Source of the DNA: Phlebopus portentosus
Taxonomy: Eukaryota; Basidiomycota; Agaricomycetes; Boletales; Boletinellaceae
Length of the DNA stretch: 64,000 bases
Reading direction: 5' to 3'
Assembly (NCBI GenBank): GCA_037892935.1
Contig: JAYXKI010000005.1
Location: 682,001 to 746,000, forward strand
Part shown: piece after piece, positions 38,628-50,195 of the stretch
Numbering within the stretch: the stretch's first letter is position 1
Layout of the letters: every line of letters starts with the position of its first letter
The notes under the pieces: model-generated
Told to the model about the DNA's origin: nothing
What the model saw: only the letters and a program-made list of their open reading frames with translations
Databases searched by the model: none
Made by a program: the position numbers and the translations under genes

Positions 38628-39637
38628 TTCTGAATATCCGTGCTTTCATAAGCAGTATTAGGCGCTGAGACCTACTTGCCATAAACAGCAGTTACGCGCC
38701 CACGCGCGTCTCGACGCGTCAAAACGCGTCCTCGCCCTCTCATCAAATTGGCGTATGTACGGTACATACGATATTTCCACCTGAGCACACAAAGCCGAAC
38801 CACAGATAGACACGAATATTTGACATTGCATGTAGAGTATGCTAGAGTACAGAGGTTCTGGATTCTGATCTTCGTAGACAAGATAAAGAGAAATAAAATG
38901 AAAAATTTTAAATAGGGAACCCGATCGATAGGCAGTGATTATCCGATCCGGAGTGTCATGCACAAGAGAAAGCACATTTGAAAGTCCTCTGACTGCATCC
39001 ACGGAAAAAGGCAAACAAGATTTTCAAACCCGACAGAATGATGACAATGAGATTCGGATGTGATCGACAGGAGATGAGATGGGACACAGATCGAGACTCA
39101 GGTTAAAAAGAAAGAAGAAGAAAAAATCAAAAGAAGAAAGGAGAAGAAGAAATGGATCATTCCGACCAAAGGAGAAAAACAAAAAATCGATAGCAATGAG
39201 ACGCGCGCAAGGATGTGCGTTTCCAAATAGGTGATGGGTAAGGGATGATGGTTGTTGAAATATGTTAAAAGTGACTTTCTGATGACGTCTGCGCGACGAA
39301 CGGGGCGGTAGGATGGATGTGTAAGCGGGAAACTTTACGGGATTGGAAGTGTGGAGGATGGTCGCGCTAGTCATCGCGGATAGTGTACAGGTACGCAAAA
39401 CAACAACCGTTGAAGACAAAAATGAATAAGGCAAAAAAGGGACAAAATTAAATAGCTGAACCGTGATGCTTGTTGAGATATTCCATCCTTTGATCAAGAC
39501 TACGGTTTCGTTCGTTCTTTGCATCTCGGTGTACAGATGAGGAACGCGGATGAGAGACGCGAATCTCGGAAAAGGGAGCCCCGAAAACCGAGAAAATTTC
39601 TCACGTGATCGAGTCGTGCCAATCATGATGCGCCAAT
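38628..39637. other. Intergenic, about 1 kb
   Basis: This stretch holds the QRI7 promoter and the probable 3' UTR of the leftward gene that follows. A purine-rich AAGAAG tract lies at about 39105-39160. A 200-residue open frame at 39024-39626 (-) is dominated by Phe/Ser/Leu from that pyrimidine bias and is not supported as a gene. Confidence 0.4.
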
Positions 39638-40960
39638 TTATATCGACGCGGTTCCTGCATTACCGGCGGCTGCAGTGGACGCGTCTTCAGCGAGCAGCGC
39701 CGGATCGATTTTAGCGGTGAAATCATCTACGGCCATGGGCTCAGCAGGCGTCTCTTCCGCCGGTTCCTCAGAAACGTCCTTTTCAGCGGGAGGCTCGACA
39801 ACAGGTGCCTCGGCACTCGTTCCTGTGCCTTCACTTGCAGTCTCGCTGCCTCCGCGGCGACGTGATCGGCGAGTTGTGCGTGTAGGCGTCGTTTCGTTCT
39901 CCTCTGACTTGTTGGATGTATTGCGGGACCTCCTGGGGCGAGTCTGACGCTTCTGCCGAGTTGTCTTCGTACCGTTCGTGCTCTTTGAAGCGGAACCTTC
40001 AACTTCTTTGTCTTCACCTTCGGGAGTAGCGGGAGGGTTAGCAGAACTTTCGGCGCTCGCGGCAGCTTCATCGGGCTCATCAGCCTCAACCGATTCTTCA
40101 TCAAGGGCAGCTGCGACGGCCTCAGCGTTCTCGGCCAGGGCAGCAGCGGCAGCTGCGGCTGCGCCTCGCCTTTGACGCTCCCTTCTAGGCTGAACTTCAG
40201 CCGGCGGCTGGGCTTCCTTGCGTTTCTTGCGAGAACCTGCACCTCCACCGGCTCTCTTCCGCTTCGGACTTTTTGCCCTGTTGGGATCCTCGTCTTTGCC
40301 TGTCGTCTCCTTGTTCGTGGACTCATCGCCGTCGACTCCATTACGCAGCTTGGCGACAGGCTTGCGAGTGCGAGAGGAACTTCGGCGGGTGCGACCGTCA
40401 TGACTTTGCCCACCCTTTACATGTGTGTCGTCACCCCGGACGCTAGCGTCGTCCTGCTCGATGCCACCATTTTCGGAGGCACGACGACGTGCAGCAGCAT
40501 CTGCGCGGGCCGCTGCCGCAAGGAGAAGCTGACTGGGGGAGAAGGGGTGATAAGAGGGGTACGCAAGCGGCATCTTGAACAACGGCGGGGATGGGGTGAA
40601 GAACGAGCACGTATCGCGCACCGATGTGGCTGTCACCACGCTCGGTGCTGGCGAGGAGGAGATTGAAACGTCGGATTGACCTGCGTTTCGGCCCTGTGTG
40701 CTTCTTTCCGACGAAGTCGGCACGGAGAGGTTGGAAAATTTAAGTGCGAGAGGAGTGGACGCGTCCGGTGAACGGAAGGTCGTCTTGGGCTTGCGACGAG
40801 ATATAGACGAGCTCGGAGGAGGAGGCATAGAGGATGAGTAAGTGGATGAGGAGGTGGAATGAGCCTGCGTGGTCATGCGCGTGTTCGCCGCATCTGGCGT
40901 GGAAAGCAAAGTGGGCCATCGAGACCCGTTTAGGGCAGAATGTATGCCGACTTGAATCAT
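39638..40960 (-). CDS. Hypothetical low-complexity nuclear protein
   Basis: One uninterrupted frame of 440 residues. The N-terminus is Ser/Pro-rich. A short conserved-looking patch follows (FKMPLAYPSYHPFSPSQLLL, then ARADAAARRRASE). The middle is strongly basic (SPKRKRAGGG, SRKKRKEA), with an eight-alanine run. The C-terminal third alternates Arg-rich clusters (RQKRQTRPRRSRN, TRRSRRRGG) with Glu/Ala/Pro-rich acidic stretches, ending near AVDDFTAKIDPALL. Several clusters could be nuclear localisation signals. No domain or family is recognised. Long antisense frames here come from the GC-rich low-complexity codons. The start at 40960 (MIQVGIHSAL) is the first ATG; a later ATG at about 40876 (MTTQAHSTSSS) is a credible alternative. 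Confidence 0.6.
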   Translation of the reverse strand: MIQVGIHSALNGSRWPTLLSTPDAANTRMTTQAHSTSSSTYSSSMPPPPSSSISRRKPKTTFRSPDASTPLALKFSNLSVPTSSERSTQGRNAGQSDVSISSSPAPSVVTATSVRDTCSFFTPSPPLFKMPLAYPSYHPFSPSQLLLAAAARADAAARRRASENGGIEQDDASVRGDDTHVKGGQSHDGRTRRSSSRTRKPVAKLRNGVDGDESTNKETTGKDEDPNRAKSPKRKRAGGGAGSRKKRKEAQPPAEVQPRRERQRRGAAAAAAAALAENAEAVAAALDEESVEADEPDEAAASAESSANPPATPEGEDKEVEGSASKSTNGTKTTRQKRQTRPRRSRNTSNKSEENETTPTRTTRRSRRRGGSETASEGTGTSAEAPVVEPPAEKDVSEEPAEETPAEPMAVDDFTAKIDPALLAEDASTAAAGNAGTASI

Positions 40961-42184
40961 GCTATCGGCGAATACGCTTTTAGACTTTGTAGAGGATGTG
41001 AGATGATAGAGTACATACGTGAGCTATGAGGATGTGGGTGAATGACGACGGGCGATGTTGGGGGGAGTGTGCGGCGTCGGGTGACTCCGATGGTGCCCGA
41101 CCAAGACGATAATTAGCTGGTATATGGGTACTCAGAGCTTGTGTGTGGCTGAGGACATGAAAGACGCATACCTTTTGGTGTGGGCGAGTGAAGTTGACGG
41201 GTATTTTATGGAGGGATGGTGGGGCGACGAAAAGGAAGAAGGGTGCTAAAGGGTTATAGGCCACGGAGGGGGTTTAGAGAGCTGAGAGGTGCAAAGGATA
41301 TGCTCGACGCCGAGGCGGAGCTAAAGAGTGGAACGCAGCCGGCGATGCTGGCGATGGACGCAGTGGTGGTAATGGAACAAAGAGGGCGGGCGAGGCGTGC
41401 TCGACGATAAAGGCGACGGAAAGGCCACCGGGTAAGAGAGACAGGCTCGTATTCGTATTGCGGACACTCGGGCCCTGCTAGTGCTACTTGAGAACTGTAT
41501 ATTCGCTGCACGTGACAGTGGCGAACAGTCTCACATGCCTTTTTGGGATGCTTATCATATCATCTCACCTCATCTCCCGTCCCGTACCGTCGGCATCTCC
41601 CTTCGAGTTATATCCGGCTTTCTTCGCTCAGCTGTGCCTATGCTGGCACTTTTATCAATATGTATCCTTCAGCACAAGAGCTCGTCGTCGTATCGATCCC
41701 GCACAAAGCCTGAATTTGACGCGTCATCTTCCGACGCTGTGCTTGTGTTTCCTCATGCGGCGTCACGTCAGCGCCTTGCCAATGCCAGTCTCATCTGCCG
41801 GCTGTTTCGTCGTCCTCTCGGGACCTGTGTTGCTCTCTGCTTTCAGTCATCGGAAGGTCCGTTTACCCTACTTTACCACACTACTATTGCGCTTCATGCG
41901 GGGGTCTGACATTCCCTTTTGAAACGCGCTTATCTATTATCTGATAAGATACCGCAGCCAAGTTCATCTCCGCTATAGTAAAAGAAAGAAATGAAGGTCG
42001 ATACTTTCATTCTTCAGTGTTGTTCATACCTTCTCTATCTTCAGACAACCTCGTTTCTTCACCGCGGCTCGGTGTCTCTCGTATCGCATGATTTCTTATG
42101 ATCGCAGCGTTACCACCTGACTTCTACTGCGCATCGAAGCAAGGTTCATCCAGTCGCGGCCGTTCGAGTGGTGGAATTGATATA
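40961..42184. other. Intergenic, about 1.2 kb
   Basis: No gene can be supported. Overlapping short frames at 41480-41920 (+) have no recognisable domain. The left part is probably the promoter of the leftward low-complexity gene. Confidence 0.35.
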
Positions 42185-42314
42185 CACAGAGGGTAAAACC
42201 CTATATCCGAACCTGAAAATTTTGATCCAGAATTGAAATCCAGCCAATCAGAGGCGAGCTTTCCAATTCTGTTTCCTGTATAAGCGGCTCAGAAACGTAA
42301 TTCTGCCCCCTGTG
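42185..42314. repeat. 130-bp repeat, copy 2 (uninterrupted), in the promoter of the DJ-1/PfpI gene
   Basis: This is the reverse complement of copy 1 at 12850-13402, without the MITE. The ends are imperfect inverted repeats (CACAGAGGGTAAAA and, read inward from the right, CACAGGGGGCAGAA). Near-identical 8-mers flank it (ATTGATAT before, ATTGATCT after, offset by one base from the ends). They could be an 8-bp target duplication of hAT type. It ends 227 bases before the start codon of the next gene. Confidence 0.8.
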
Positions 42315-42473
42315 GATTGATCTTGCGGCAGTGTCGAGCGCGGTTGATTCATTGAGCGGTGATTTTCTTCAGAACCTCTTTCCCGCAGTCGACTGTACAC
42401 ACCGTTAGTAATGCACCGGGTCTTGGGGATATCGGACCTCATGGGAACGTTCTAACAAGTCGACGGAGAAAGA

Positions 42474-42481
42474 TATAAAAG
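42474..42481 (+). promoter_or_regulatory. TATA box of the DJ-1/PfpI gene
   Basis: TATAAAAG lies 68 bases upstream of the ATG at 42542, a spacing usual for fungal genes with short leaders. It is the clearest TATA element noticed in the window. Confidence 0.6.
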
Positions 42482-42541
42482 GACTCAACTCAAGACGTCT
42501 ATTTCTTCAGACCAACTTATCGCATAGAAAAAGCAAACAAA

Positions 42542-43284
42542 ATGACTCAGTCTCTCAAAGTCGGCGTTCTGCTCTGCTCTGGTGTCGTACAGTTCCTCGA
42601 CATCGCTGCAGTCGACTTGCTTGCAATGCTCTCTTCTGCCTATCTCCGCCTTTGTGATTTACCCGAAAATGTCGTCGCATTGGGCCATGAAGTCAAGCTC
42701 CATTACATTGCGGATGCCGTCAAAGGCGAAGCTCCGACAGAGTCGCTTACAACCGCAGGTGCTAGGGTGCGCATCACGGTGAGCTCAAAATCTTTGTTCA
42801 CTTACCTTCCAAGAGCTTATAGAACGAATCACTTTAGGACACTCTGGATAGTGTCGGCACACTCGACATACTCGTCATCCCAGGACCCGCACCAACCTAC
42901 GTACCCTCACCACAAACAATCGCGTTCATCCAAAAGCAAACCGCCACCGCCAAAGCCGTACTCGTCATCTGCACCGGCGTCCTCCCCGCCGCCTTCTCCG
43001 GCATCCTCGACAACAAACGCGCTACAGGTCCACTCGAGCTGCTCCCGACCCTGCGCGAAAAGATGCCCAACGTTGAGTGGATCGCTAAGCGCTGGACGAC
43101 GGACGACGATGACAAGAAGAAGATCTGGACGAGCGGAGGTGTGACGAATGGCATTGATATGGTCGCTGCGTATCTCAAGGAGAACTTCGAACCGCAGCTT
43201 GTGAAGCTGGTCTGTGCGGTCGCGGATGTTGGAGATAGGGGACAGGAATATCCGGAGTGGCAGTTGAACTTGAAGCTCGTTTGA
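42542..43284 (+). CDS. DJ-1/PfpI (class I glutamine amidotransferase-like) family protein
   Basis: Two exons join at 42780/42839 (RVRIT to DTLDSVGTLDILVIPGPAPT), giving about 228 residues. The Rossmann-like start (LKVGVLLCSGVVQFLDIAAV), the DILVIPGP strand and the nucleophile elbow AVLVICTGVLPAAFSG with its cysteine are all present. ITSGG-type substrate-loop residues follow (IWTSGGVTNGIDMVAAYL). The family includes glyoxalase III, chaperone and protease-like members as well as isonitrile hydratase. The FLDIAAVDLL opening is closest to the isonitrile hydratase/ThiJ-PfpI type seen in many fungi. The exact substrate cannot be read from sequence. The promoter contains a TATA box and a 130-bp repeat. 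Confidence 0.85.
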
Positions 43285-43339
43285 GCCCGACGACCTGTCA
43301 CTCATTCAGGAATCCCTGAGAATTAAGAAAGTGAAATTT

Positions 43340-44030
43340 GGTCTAGTTTGTATTTCTCACCAAGATTGGAACCACTTGTTGAAGATAATGTTTTGATAAA
43401 GTTTACGAAAGCAAGTTCCGAATTGATGATATCAAAATTGAACCAATTTATGTACAAAGATGAAACAGCGTCAAAGATCATAATCCGGACCGAGAGTTGG
43501 CCCTTTCCATCTCGTGAGAGCTCCGATCAGGATATGGGGATGTTGGATCCCACTATGGATATGATGAACAATGCGAGTTGACAACGGAGGAACGAGTCTA
43601 GCCTACGATTCATGGATATGATTGGTACAGATACTACTACTTACTTTATAGCTGATTTTGTTGAAATCCGTAACGGGAGTTTCATGCATATTTTCCTATC
43701 ATTCATTCTGGAGCATATCAGCGTAGATTTTCTCAGTATTTCCCAAACGTTCCGATAAGTTACATAATCGAAAAGCCGGCGCTGTCACCACCTATGCCCT
43801 TTCCGGGTTTTGTCATCTGCCGATACAACATTCTCTCCTATCATTCTGATAGAAGTCAGTTATTCACGAATGTGGTAATGGGCGATGAAACTGACCTCAA
43901 CAAGCTCTTGTCATGCCTCTGAGCTGGACCATTCAGACTAGCTGCCTGACGGAAAACTCGTGCAACTTGAAGTATACAGGACATCGCGACCGTGAAAGAG
44001 TGGAGTAGCCACGAAAGTCCTAAGATTGGT
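43340..44030 (-). pseudogene. Decayed tandem copy of the neighbouring cytochrome P450
   Basis: Fragments match the N-terminal half of the P450 at 44579-46540 in the same order and strand. LFHGRDVLYTSS compares with LFYGRDVVYTSS, VTAPAF with ITAPAF, TPVTDFNKIS with TPVTDYNKIT, and LALFIISIVGSNIPIS with LALFIVSIVGFNIPMS. Stops and frame changes lie between them, for example a stop right after NIPIS. No haem-binding region is present. This is a partial duplicate that has decayed. Confidence 0.85.
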
Positions 44031-44578
44031 GTTCCTGTATACTATCCGCAGCCACTTAGTAACCCAGTCCCGTTTACTTCGGAAATTTGCTCACATGAAT
44101 CTCTTTCGTTCTAGGGAAATACGAATCTACGACAGAATGGAGATTTTGCAACCACGGACCCGATTATGGGCATGGTTTGCACAGCGTTATCAGACGAGGC
44201 ATTCGATTGTCATTACTCTACGGGTCGATCGTCATGATATTAAAATGCAGAGTTAAAAGGATCACCGGAATGATGCGTACCAACAAAGCATTTGAGACGA
44301 TATAAACTCTGTTTGCTAGCTAGATCGCGAGTAAAGTACCACATGGAGCAGTGGTCATGGTCACGGTGGTACGATCTAGTAAACTACTAAGAAGATTCGA
44401 GCTCCTCAGGATAGTACGAGGCAAGCGCGGTATTTAAACATGTCTAAGCCCTGCCAAACTTACTGACCATCGCCCCACTGCCCGTCAAATTGAGAAGGGG
44501 GACTATTATGGGCAGCATTGGAAGGATAAATTTGATGAAGAACATGATGAGGTCTGTAAAGTAGCTAGAAAATAATGA

Positions 44579-46540
44579 TTAATTCGAGGCATCCACTTCG
44601 CGCTTCCTCCGAACACGCCTCAACGGTGCCTCTTTCACAGTCATAGAGACTCCTAACGAAGGACTCAACACCGTTTTCTTCCAAGCACTCCTCGTTTCTC
44701 CTTTTTTCAGCGCAAGGTCCACGCGCCACTCGCGAAGCAAAAAGTGAGGGAATGCGACAGCCTCTACTTTGGCGAACTTATGACCCAGACAAGTATGGGG
44801 CCCGTAGGAGAATTCAACAAGGCTTTATGAGTGCTTGCAGACGAGGAAGCCGATACTTCACTAGCAGCTGTGTCCGTGTTATCGTTGACGATCCAGATGC
44901 CTGTGGGCTTAGAGCGTCAATCCAGCGTTCAGGTTTGAAGGACTCCGGATCTGGATATGTCTGAGGGTCATAGACTGCCAGGGATCAGTCAGAATTCAGT
45001 AACACTCAAAGGGAATAAGGAGAAACTCGCGCATCCCAATAAGAACCAGATGAACCGGTGTACCCTTCTTCACGAAAATCTCTTCTATAATCACCGGTTT
45101 ATCGCAACGAGGAAGGGCAAAAGTGAAATCTCGTGCCGTATGCTTTCCCATCATGTAAACCGCGGCTTTGAATGTAGAATAGAAAAAATTCGAGCATTTA
45201 CAGATTACAAGATACGACTCACGGTACAGCCTGAGAGCCTCATAAATGCACGAAAGCACACCGGTAAGGTCATTATAATCTTCAAATGTCTAGTAAAACA
45301 AGAAAAAAGAGAAATCAAAAGAATAAATAGTAACTAGCATTTACAGTAACTAGCATTAGAAAACTTACTGGTATCCTATCACCTAGGACAGAAGTGATTG
45401 AGTCATATACCCATTGATGAAGGTTAGCAACAGAAGCGGCGATGAGACGGGGAACAGTACCATGACCGGCAAACACCTCAAATGAAATATGTTAAGTTAA
45501 GAAGGGTAAATCGGAGAAGAAACTCACGAAGACAAAACAATTCCCAATGATCTCTTCGTCCGACAAAGTGAGCTTGCCTTCCGAAACACGCGCATTGACA
45601 AGTCCGCCAAAGATATCCTTGATGCTCTCTGCGATTTCAGTATTACTGGCCCCTCCCGCATCATGTAGCTTCCTCAACTGTGTCTCGCATCCAGCAAGGC
45701 GTTCCCGCATGAACTGCTCGAACCTGGTGTCAGCTTCATCGATGATCTTCAGATTACTGATACCCAGGTAGTAGGCCCATCTTGGAATCTGACTCCCTCG
45801 CAATGCAACTTCTAAAATCATGGCTTGCACTGAGAATCGGCCATTCTCATCATACCGTGGCTCTGACCAGGACATGGGGATATTGAACCCGACAATAGAC
45901 ACGATAAACAATGCAAGCTGCAAGGCAGAGAAATTATTCGACCGATCTCTCGGTCTCCTTAGAAGCGAGTTTGTTCACCTTATCAGTGATCTTATTATAA
46001 TCTGTGACAGGAGTCGCGTCGACGTGATTCCAGCCTTCTCGCTCGATTATATTGGCGTAAGCCCTTGCAATTGTTCCCCATACATTTCGATAGGTGGAGT
46101 GGTTGAAGGCTGGTGCCGTAATGCGCCTGTGTCGTTTCCAAGTTTCTCCTTCCGCAGCTACAATATTGTTCACCCATCATTCTAAGAAAATTCAGCAATG
46201 CAAGACCAGAGAAAGCCAGAAAGCGAACTGACTTCAACATGCTCATATCTGGCTTTTCAACCGGACCATTGTCGCTGACAGCTACATGGGAGAACGAAAG
46301 GCTCGAAGTATACACTACATCTCGTCCATAGAAAAGCGGCATAGCAACAAGCGTTTCGAGATCTGCATCCTTGTAACACTAGTCACAAATTGTTCAACTT
46401 CATCGCATTTCATTTTTTCAAAACTCCACTTACCCGAGACTAAGGAGACCCAAAATTGTGATAGAGGGGCGACTTTGGAAGGATTGCCCCCAGTATAGAC
46501 ATAGGCTGCAATGCGGTTATGACGCGTGGAAGCCAATTTT
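44579..46540 (-). CDS. Cytochrome P450, divergent or decaying
   Basis: Exons run leftward to a TAA at 44579-44581. The N-terminal exons are uncertain; readable sequence begins near 46540. Family features are AAEGETWKRHRRITAPAFN (helix C region, WxxxR), the I-helix VFAGHGT, the K-helix ExxR in YEALRLY, the PERW region (TYPDPESFKPERW) and the haem loop FSYGPHTCLG with its cysteine. The I-helix normally reads AGHET or AGxDT; here the acid is Gly, and several residues after it appear deleted (AASVANLHQW). A stop-containing stretch before the haem exon can be removed with an acceptor near TAAAG. Fungal P450s are ER-bound mono-oxygenases. Without the I-helix acid, proton delivery would probably be impaired. 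It may be a recent pseudogene. Confidence 0.7.
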
Positions 46541-47060
46541 TGTTATCCTGAATGCCGGGTCTTTGCTTCCGAATGCAAATGAAGGAAGAGACTGAAAACT
46601 ACGCACTGAAAATGCATTTTTGACGATAAAGATTCGATTCAGCAATACTACAATGAGATTGTGAATTATTGGAGTCTCCTGTGAACATATGAATTATGAG
46701 CGAGAACGTAAATCATGGCCTTTGCCGAACCCAGTAAACGGATGGACGTGACACTACATGCCAGCAAACAAATTTGATGAGGTGAGGTGGATGATGCGCC
46801 TGAAACACCGAGATCTGAACATGCCCGCACTGCTACATGTAGTACCCAGATTTATTTATAGTCTTCACGCAAAATGCGCATCACGTGTGTTTCACGTGCG
46901 CTTACAAGACTCGGTCCACCGCGCCGACACGCGTAAAGATAGAGGCTATGGGAGGTCCGTTATCTCGGGCTCATGTTCTTGACTTGGACCATCCAGGCAT
47001 AGTCGGCATTGACGTTACCGTGTGAGCGACGACGACGACGACGACGTTCCAACTGGTGAC
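46541..47060. other. Intergenic between the P450 and GGT genes
   Basis: The two genes diverge here. The missing N-terminal exon of the P450 may lie in the left part. A short upstream reading frame (ATG at about 46950, MGGPLSRAHV, stop TGA at 47022-47024) precedes the GGT start. It could be a leader ORF. Confidence 0.3.
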
Positions 47061-49662
47061 ATGCCTCGAGTAACTTTCGCTATTCCGAACGACGATACAG
47101 AGCCTTTATTACGCCGATCACGATCGACCTCCGACCTCAACGATGCTCGTAGAAGGCCCCTGCTGTATCCTAATTCCCGGACGGGCAAAGGCATCCTTAT
47201 CAACGGTGATGGTCGAAAAGGATCTATAGGCGATGCAGGGTATCTCCCACTACATCGACGAAAAGCTCAAAATGACCCTTCGTTCTGGAAGACACTTATC
47301 TGTGTAGCCATTGGTGCCGTTCTGTTCGTGCTTTTCATTGTAGTTTCGACTCTCCTTCTCGGCGAAGTACAGCATCCAACTGGCCCATATCCCGCTCCTC
47401 CTTCAAATCCTCCGGGTCAGGAAACGCCTCAACGAAACCCCGCATACCTGATCGAAGCAAGAAATGGTGCAGTTGCCAGCGAGAATGTCGTCTGCTCAGA
47501 AATTGGAGTTGACGTACTTAAAGACGGAGGGAACGCAGTGGACGCAGCGATAGCTACGACTTTCTGCATCGGCGTAGCAAACCTATTCTCGTACGCTCTT
47601 TGTGCTTAATCTTAGGATTTTCATTGACTGGATGAAAGGTCGGGAATCGGCGGAGGTGGATTCATGACGGTGCGCATACCTCCCGCATTCCCAAATGCAA
47701 CATCAGAAGTGTGGAGCATTGACTTCCGTGAGACCGCTCCAGCGTTGGCAAATAAGACTATGTTTGTGACCGACCCGGATGCTTCCAAGTTCGGCGGCCT
47801 TTCAGTCGGTGTTCCCGGAGAAGTTCGCGGACTTGCGGAGGCTCACAATCGCTGGGGTTCCCTATCGTGGCCTCGGCTAGTGCAACCTAGCGTCGAATTA
47901 GCAGCTGGTTGGAATGTTGGGAAAGAACTTGGCATACGACTTCCAGTAAGAAGCAGAGCACTTGATTCTTTTGCTCAACTAACGGCACATTAAATTTTAA
48001 TCAGTGGTTTGCGGAGTTAATATTCAAGGATCCTGTTTGGACCGCTATATTCGCACCTAATGGCACGATACTAAGAGAAGGCGAAGTCGTCCGCCGAACC
48101 AATTATTCCCGTACACTCGCCGCCATTGCTACCGGGGGCGCTGATGCTTTCTATAAGGTAAACATTCTTTGTGAAGAGAAAATAGGTGTCTGACTTCCAA
48201 CTTGCACTTAGGGAGAAATCGCTGATGCAATCATCTCTGTAATCCAGTCCACAGGTGGTATCATGACTCACGCAGACCTTGAAGGATACCGCGTCAAAGT
48301 CGAACCAGCACTTGTGAGCTCCTACCGAGGAAGGAAGGTCTACGTTCCGCATGCACCTACTAGCGGTCCAGTCATGATTCACATACTGAACCTGCTTGAA
48401 CGATATGATTTGGCCGGAGAGGGCCGTACAGGCCTAAATACACATCGACTGGTGGAGGCTATCAAGTGTGAGGACAACGTTCGTGATTGACTACATCGAA
48501 ATCTCTGACTCTTTCGCATTCCAGTTGGCTTTGCTGCTAGGTATGATTCTTATAGCCTCCTGAGGAAATAAAATTGAATTACAGAAACCAGAACGAGACT
48601 GTGTGATCCCGCTTTCGCGAGTGATACATCTCAAATAGACGAAATTGCGACCAAACATTATGGTCATACGATATCTGTGAATGTCACTGACGTGCGTAAT
48701 AAGCTTAACTCACATAGTTCAACTCGCGGATACTTGTTTGATAGGAATCAACGCATTCCCCAGACTATTATAATCCCATTTACGATGTTCCAACTGATCA
48801 TGGCACGGTATGTTCCTGAGTATCCAAAAGAAGGACGTCTCGCTGACATCAGAAAATAGAGCCATACTTCTGTTGTTGATAAGAACGGGATGGCTATAGC
48901 CATCACAAGTACCGTCAACTTGGTATTTGGATCCCAGGTTATGGATCCTGTAACTGGTGTCCTTTTCAATGACGAGGCAAATCTTCTGCCTTTTCTCTCA
49001 AGCTATCTGATCTTACAATACCTTTCATAGATGGACGACTTCTCAACACCTGGTATTCCGAACGCTTTCGGCCTCCGGCCTTCACCATGTCAGCTGCTCT
49101 AGGCCTCTGACAATTTGTTCTGCTTATTTGATCCTTGTAGACAATTATCCTGAACCCGGAAAGCGATCGCTTTCATCCACGGTCCCTACGATTATGGAAA
49201 ATGAAGATGGTTCTTTCTATCTTGCCGTTGGAGGTTCAGGAGGGACCAAAATCTTCCCGGCGGTCGTACAAGTTCTGCTTGGAATTAACGATTGGGATCT
49301 GGACCCTAGCCAAGCAGTCGAGTGGGGTCGTGTCCATGACCAGCTGTACCCTTTGTCTGTCGAGGTGGACGACGTCCTTCCGAAAGAGGTGATTGACGGA
49401 CTAATAGAGAGGGGTCACAACGTTACTGGTCTGTATTGCTGCTACTTGTGCTCATTGGCTAAAATAGAGGCTCACGATGCTATAGTTGCTGATATCAATC
49501 GTGTTGCCTCGGTAGTCCAGGCCGTGATGAAGAAGGGGGATACAATATACGGTCCGTCTCACCTGTTTCAGACTGACTTTCTTCCCATATTCTAATTCTT
49601 TCTCTTTCTCTGACGTAGCCGCTAGCGATTCACGGAAGAATGGCATTGCTGCTGGTTACTAG
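47061..49662 (+). CDS. GGT1: Gamma-glutamyltransferase (gamma-glutamyl transpeptidase)
   Basis: The first ATG in the long frame is 47061 (MPRVTFAIPNDD); a GAC-repeat tract lies just upstream. A cytosolic tail of about 75 residues is followed by one membrane helix (TLICVAIGAVLFVLFIVVST). The large-subunit landmarks follow: GAVASENVVCSEIGVDVL, GGNAVDAAIATTFCIGV, SGIGGGGFMTVR, FRETAP and GVPGEVRGL. YDVPTDHGT joins SHTSVVDKNG across an intron (48808-48859), restoring the catalytic Thr. The small subunit has NEMDDFSTPG, SSTVPTIM and GGSGGTKI. The last exon ends SDSRKNGIAAGY at 49662. The enzyme is a self-cleaving N-terminal-nucleophile hydrolase that starts glutathione breakdown; in yeast it is vacuolar. 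All key residues look intact. Confidence 0.92.
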
Positions 49663-50195
49663 AGGAATCCCTTATGACATGACGACTAAATTTCTCCCTT
49701 TCTTTCCTTCTTTCTTACGCAACAATGACCATGGATCGTCAACCATCTTACATTGACTGCTATCCGTTCAGCATCTCACTATTATTTGGATATTTCCAGG
49801 GTCCCTAATAAATTATCATTCCGACTATTACAAATCGGACCAAGCGCAGACTCGGACTCGCTAGAATAATGGAGGTATATAAAAAAGGAAAGACCATAAT
49901 CACGAATGAGGAAACAAGTCTTCGGAAGTTAGTTCTGTATGCTAATTGATTCCGAGCCGATTTGCAGGTTCCCTGCGCGATGCAAATACGTCATTTCTTT
50001 CTGGAAGGGTCTACCATGAGGATTGCGTCTCACTTGGGACTGAAGTATCGTGTTCCGACCCCGCAATCTCCCACTCGTCGATAAACAAGACGCGTCTTCG
50101 CCCTCCTGGCGGAAAATTCATTGGGGGAGGAGATAGACGTCGTTCGGAATCTGCATGATTATAAATGTCAACCCAATCTATGTTTTTCTATCTTA
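49663..50195. other. Intergenic, GGT 3' region
   Basis: No gene is supported. The left part is T-rich and is a plausible 3' UTR. A short rightward frame at 49946-50158 has no recognisable content. Confidence 0.35.

Noticed and set aside
39024..39626. 200-residue leftward open frame
   Set aside because: Composition follows the pyrimidine-rich strand (Phe, Ser, Leu runs), and it sits in the probable 3' UTR of the 39.6-41 kb gene; no domain.
39675..40666. Long rightward frames opposite the low-complexity gene
   Set aside because: They mirror Ala/Ser/Arg-rich codons of the leftward frame; the leftward reading has a single long frame with a start and a stop.
41481..41922. Two overlapping rightward frames of about 140 residues
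   Set aside because: No domain, Cys/Leu/Ser-rich composition in both frames, and no exon partners.
48820..48862. Apparent stop codon at the GGT active site
   Set aside because: The TAG is the end of an intron (48808-48859); the spliced frame has the catalytic Thr.
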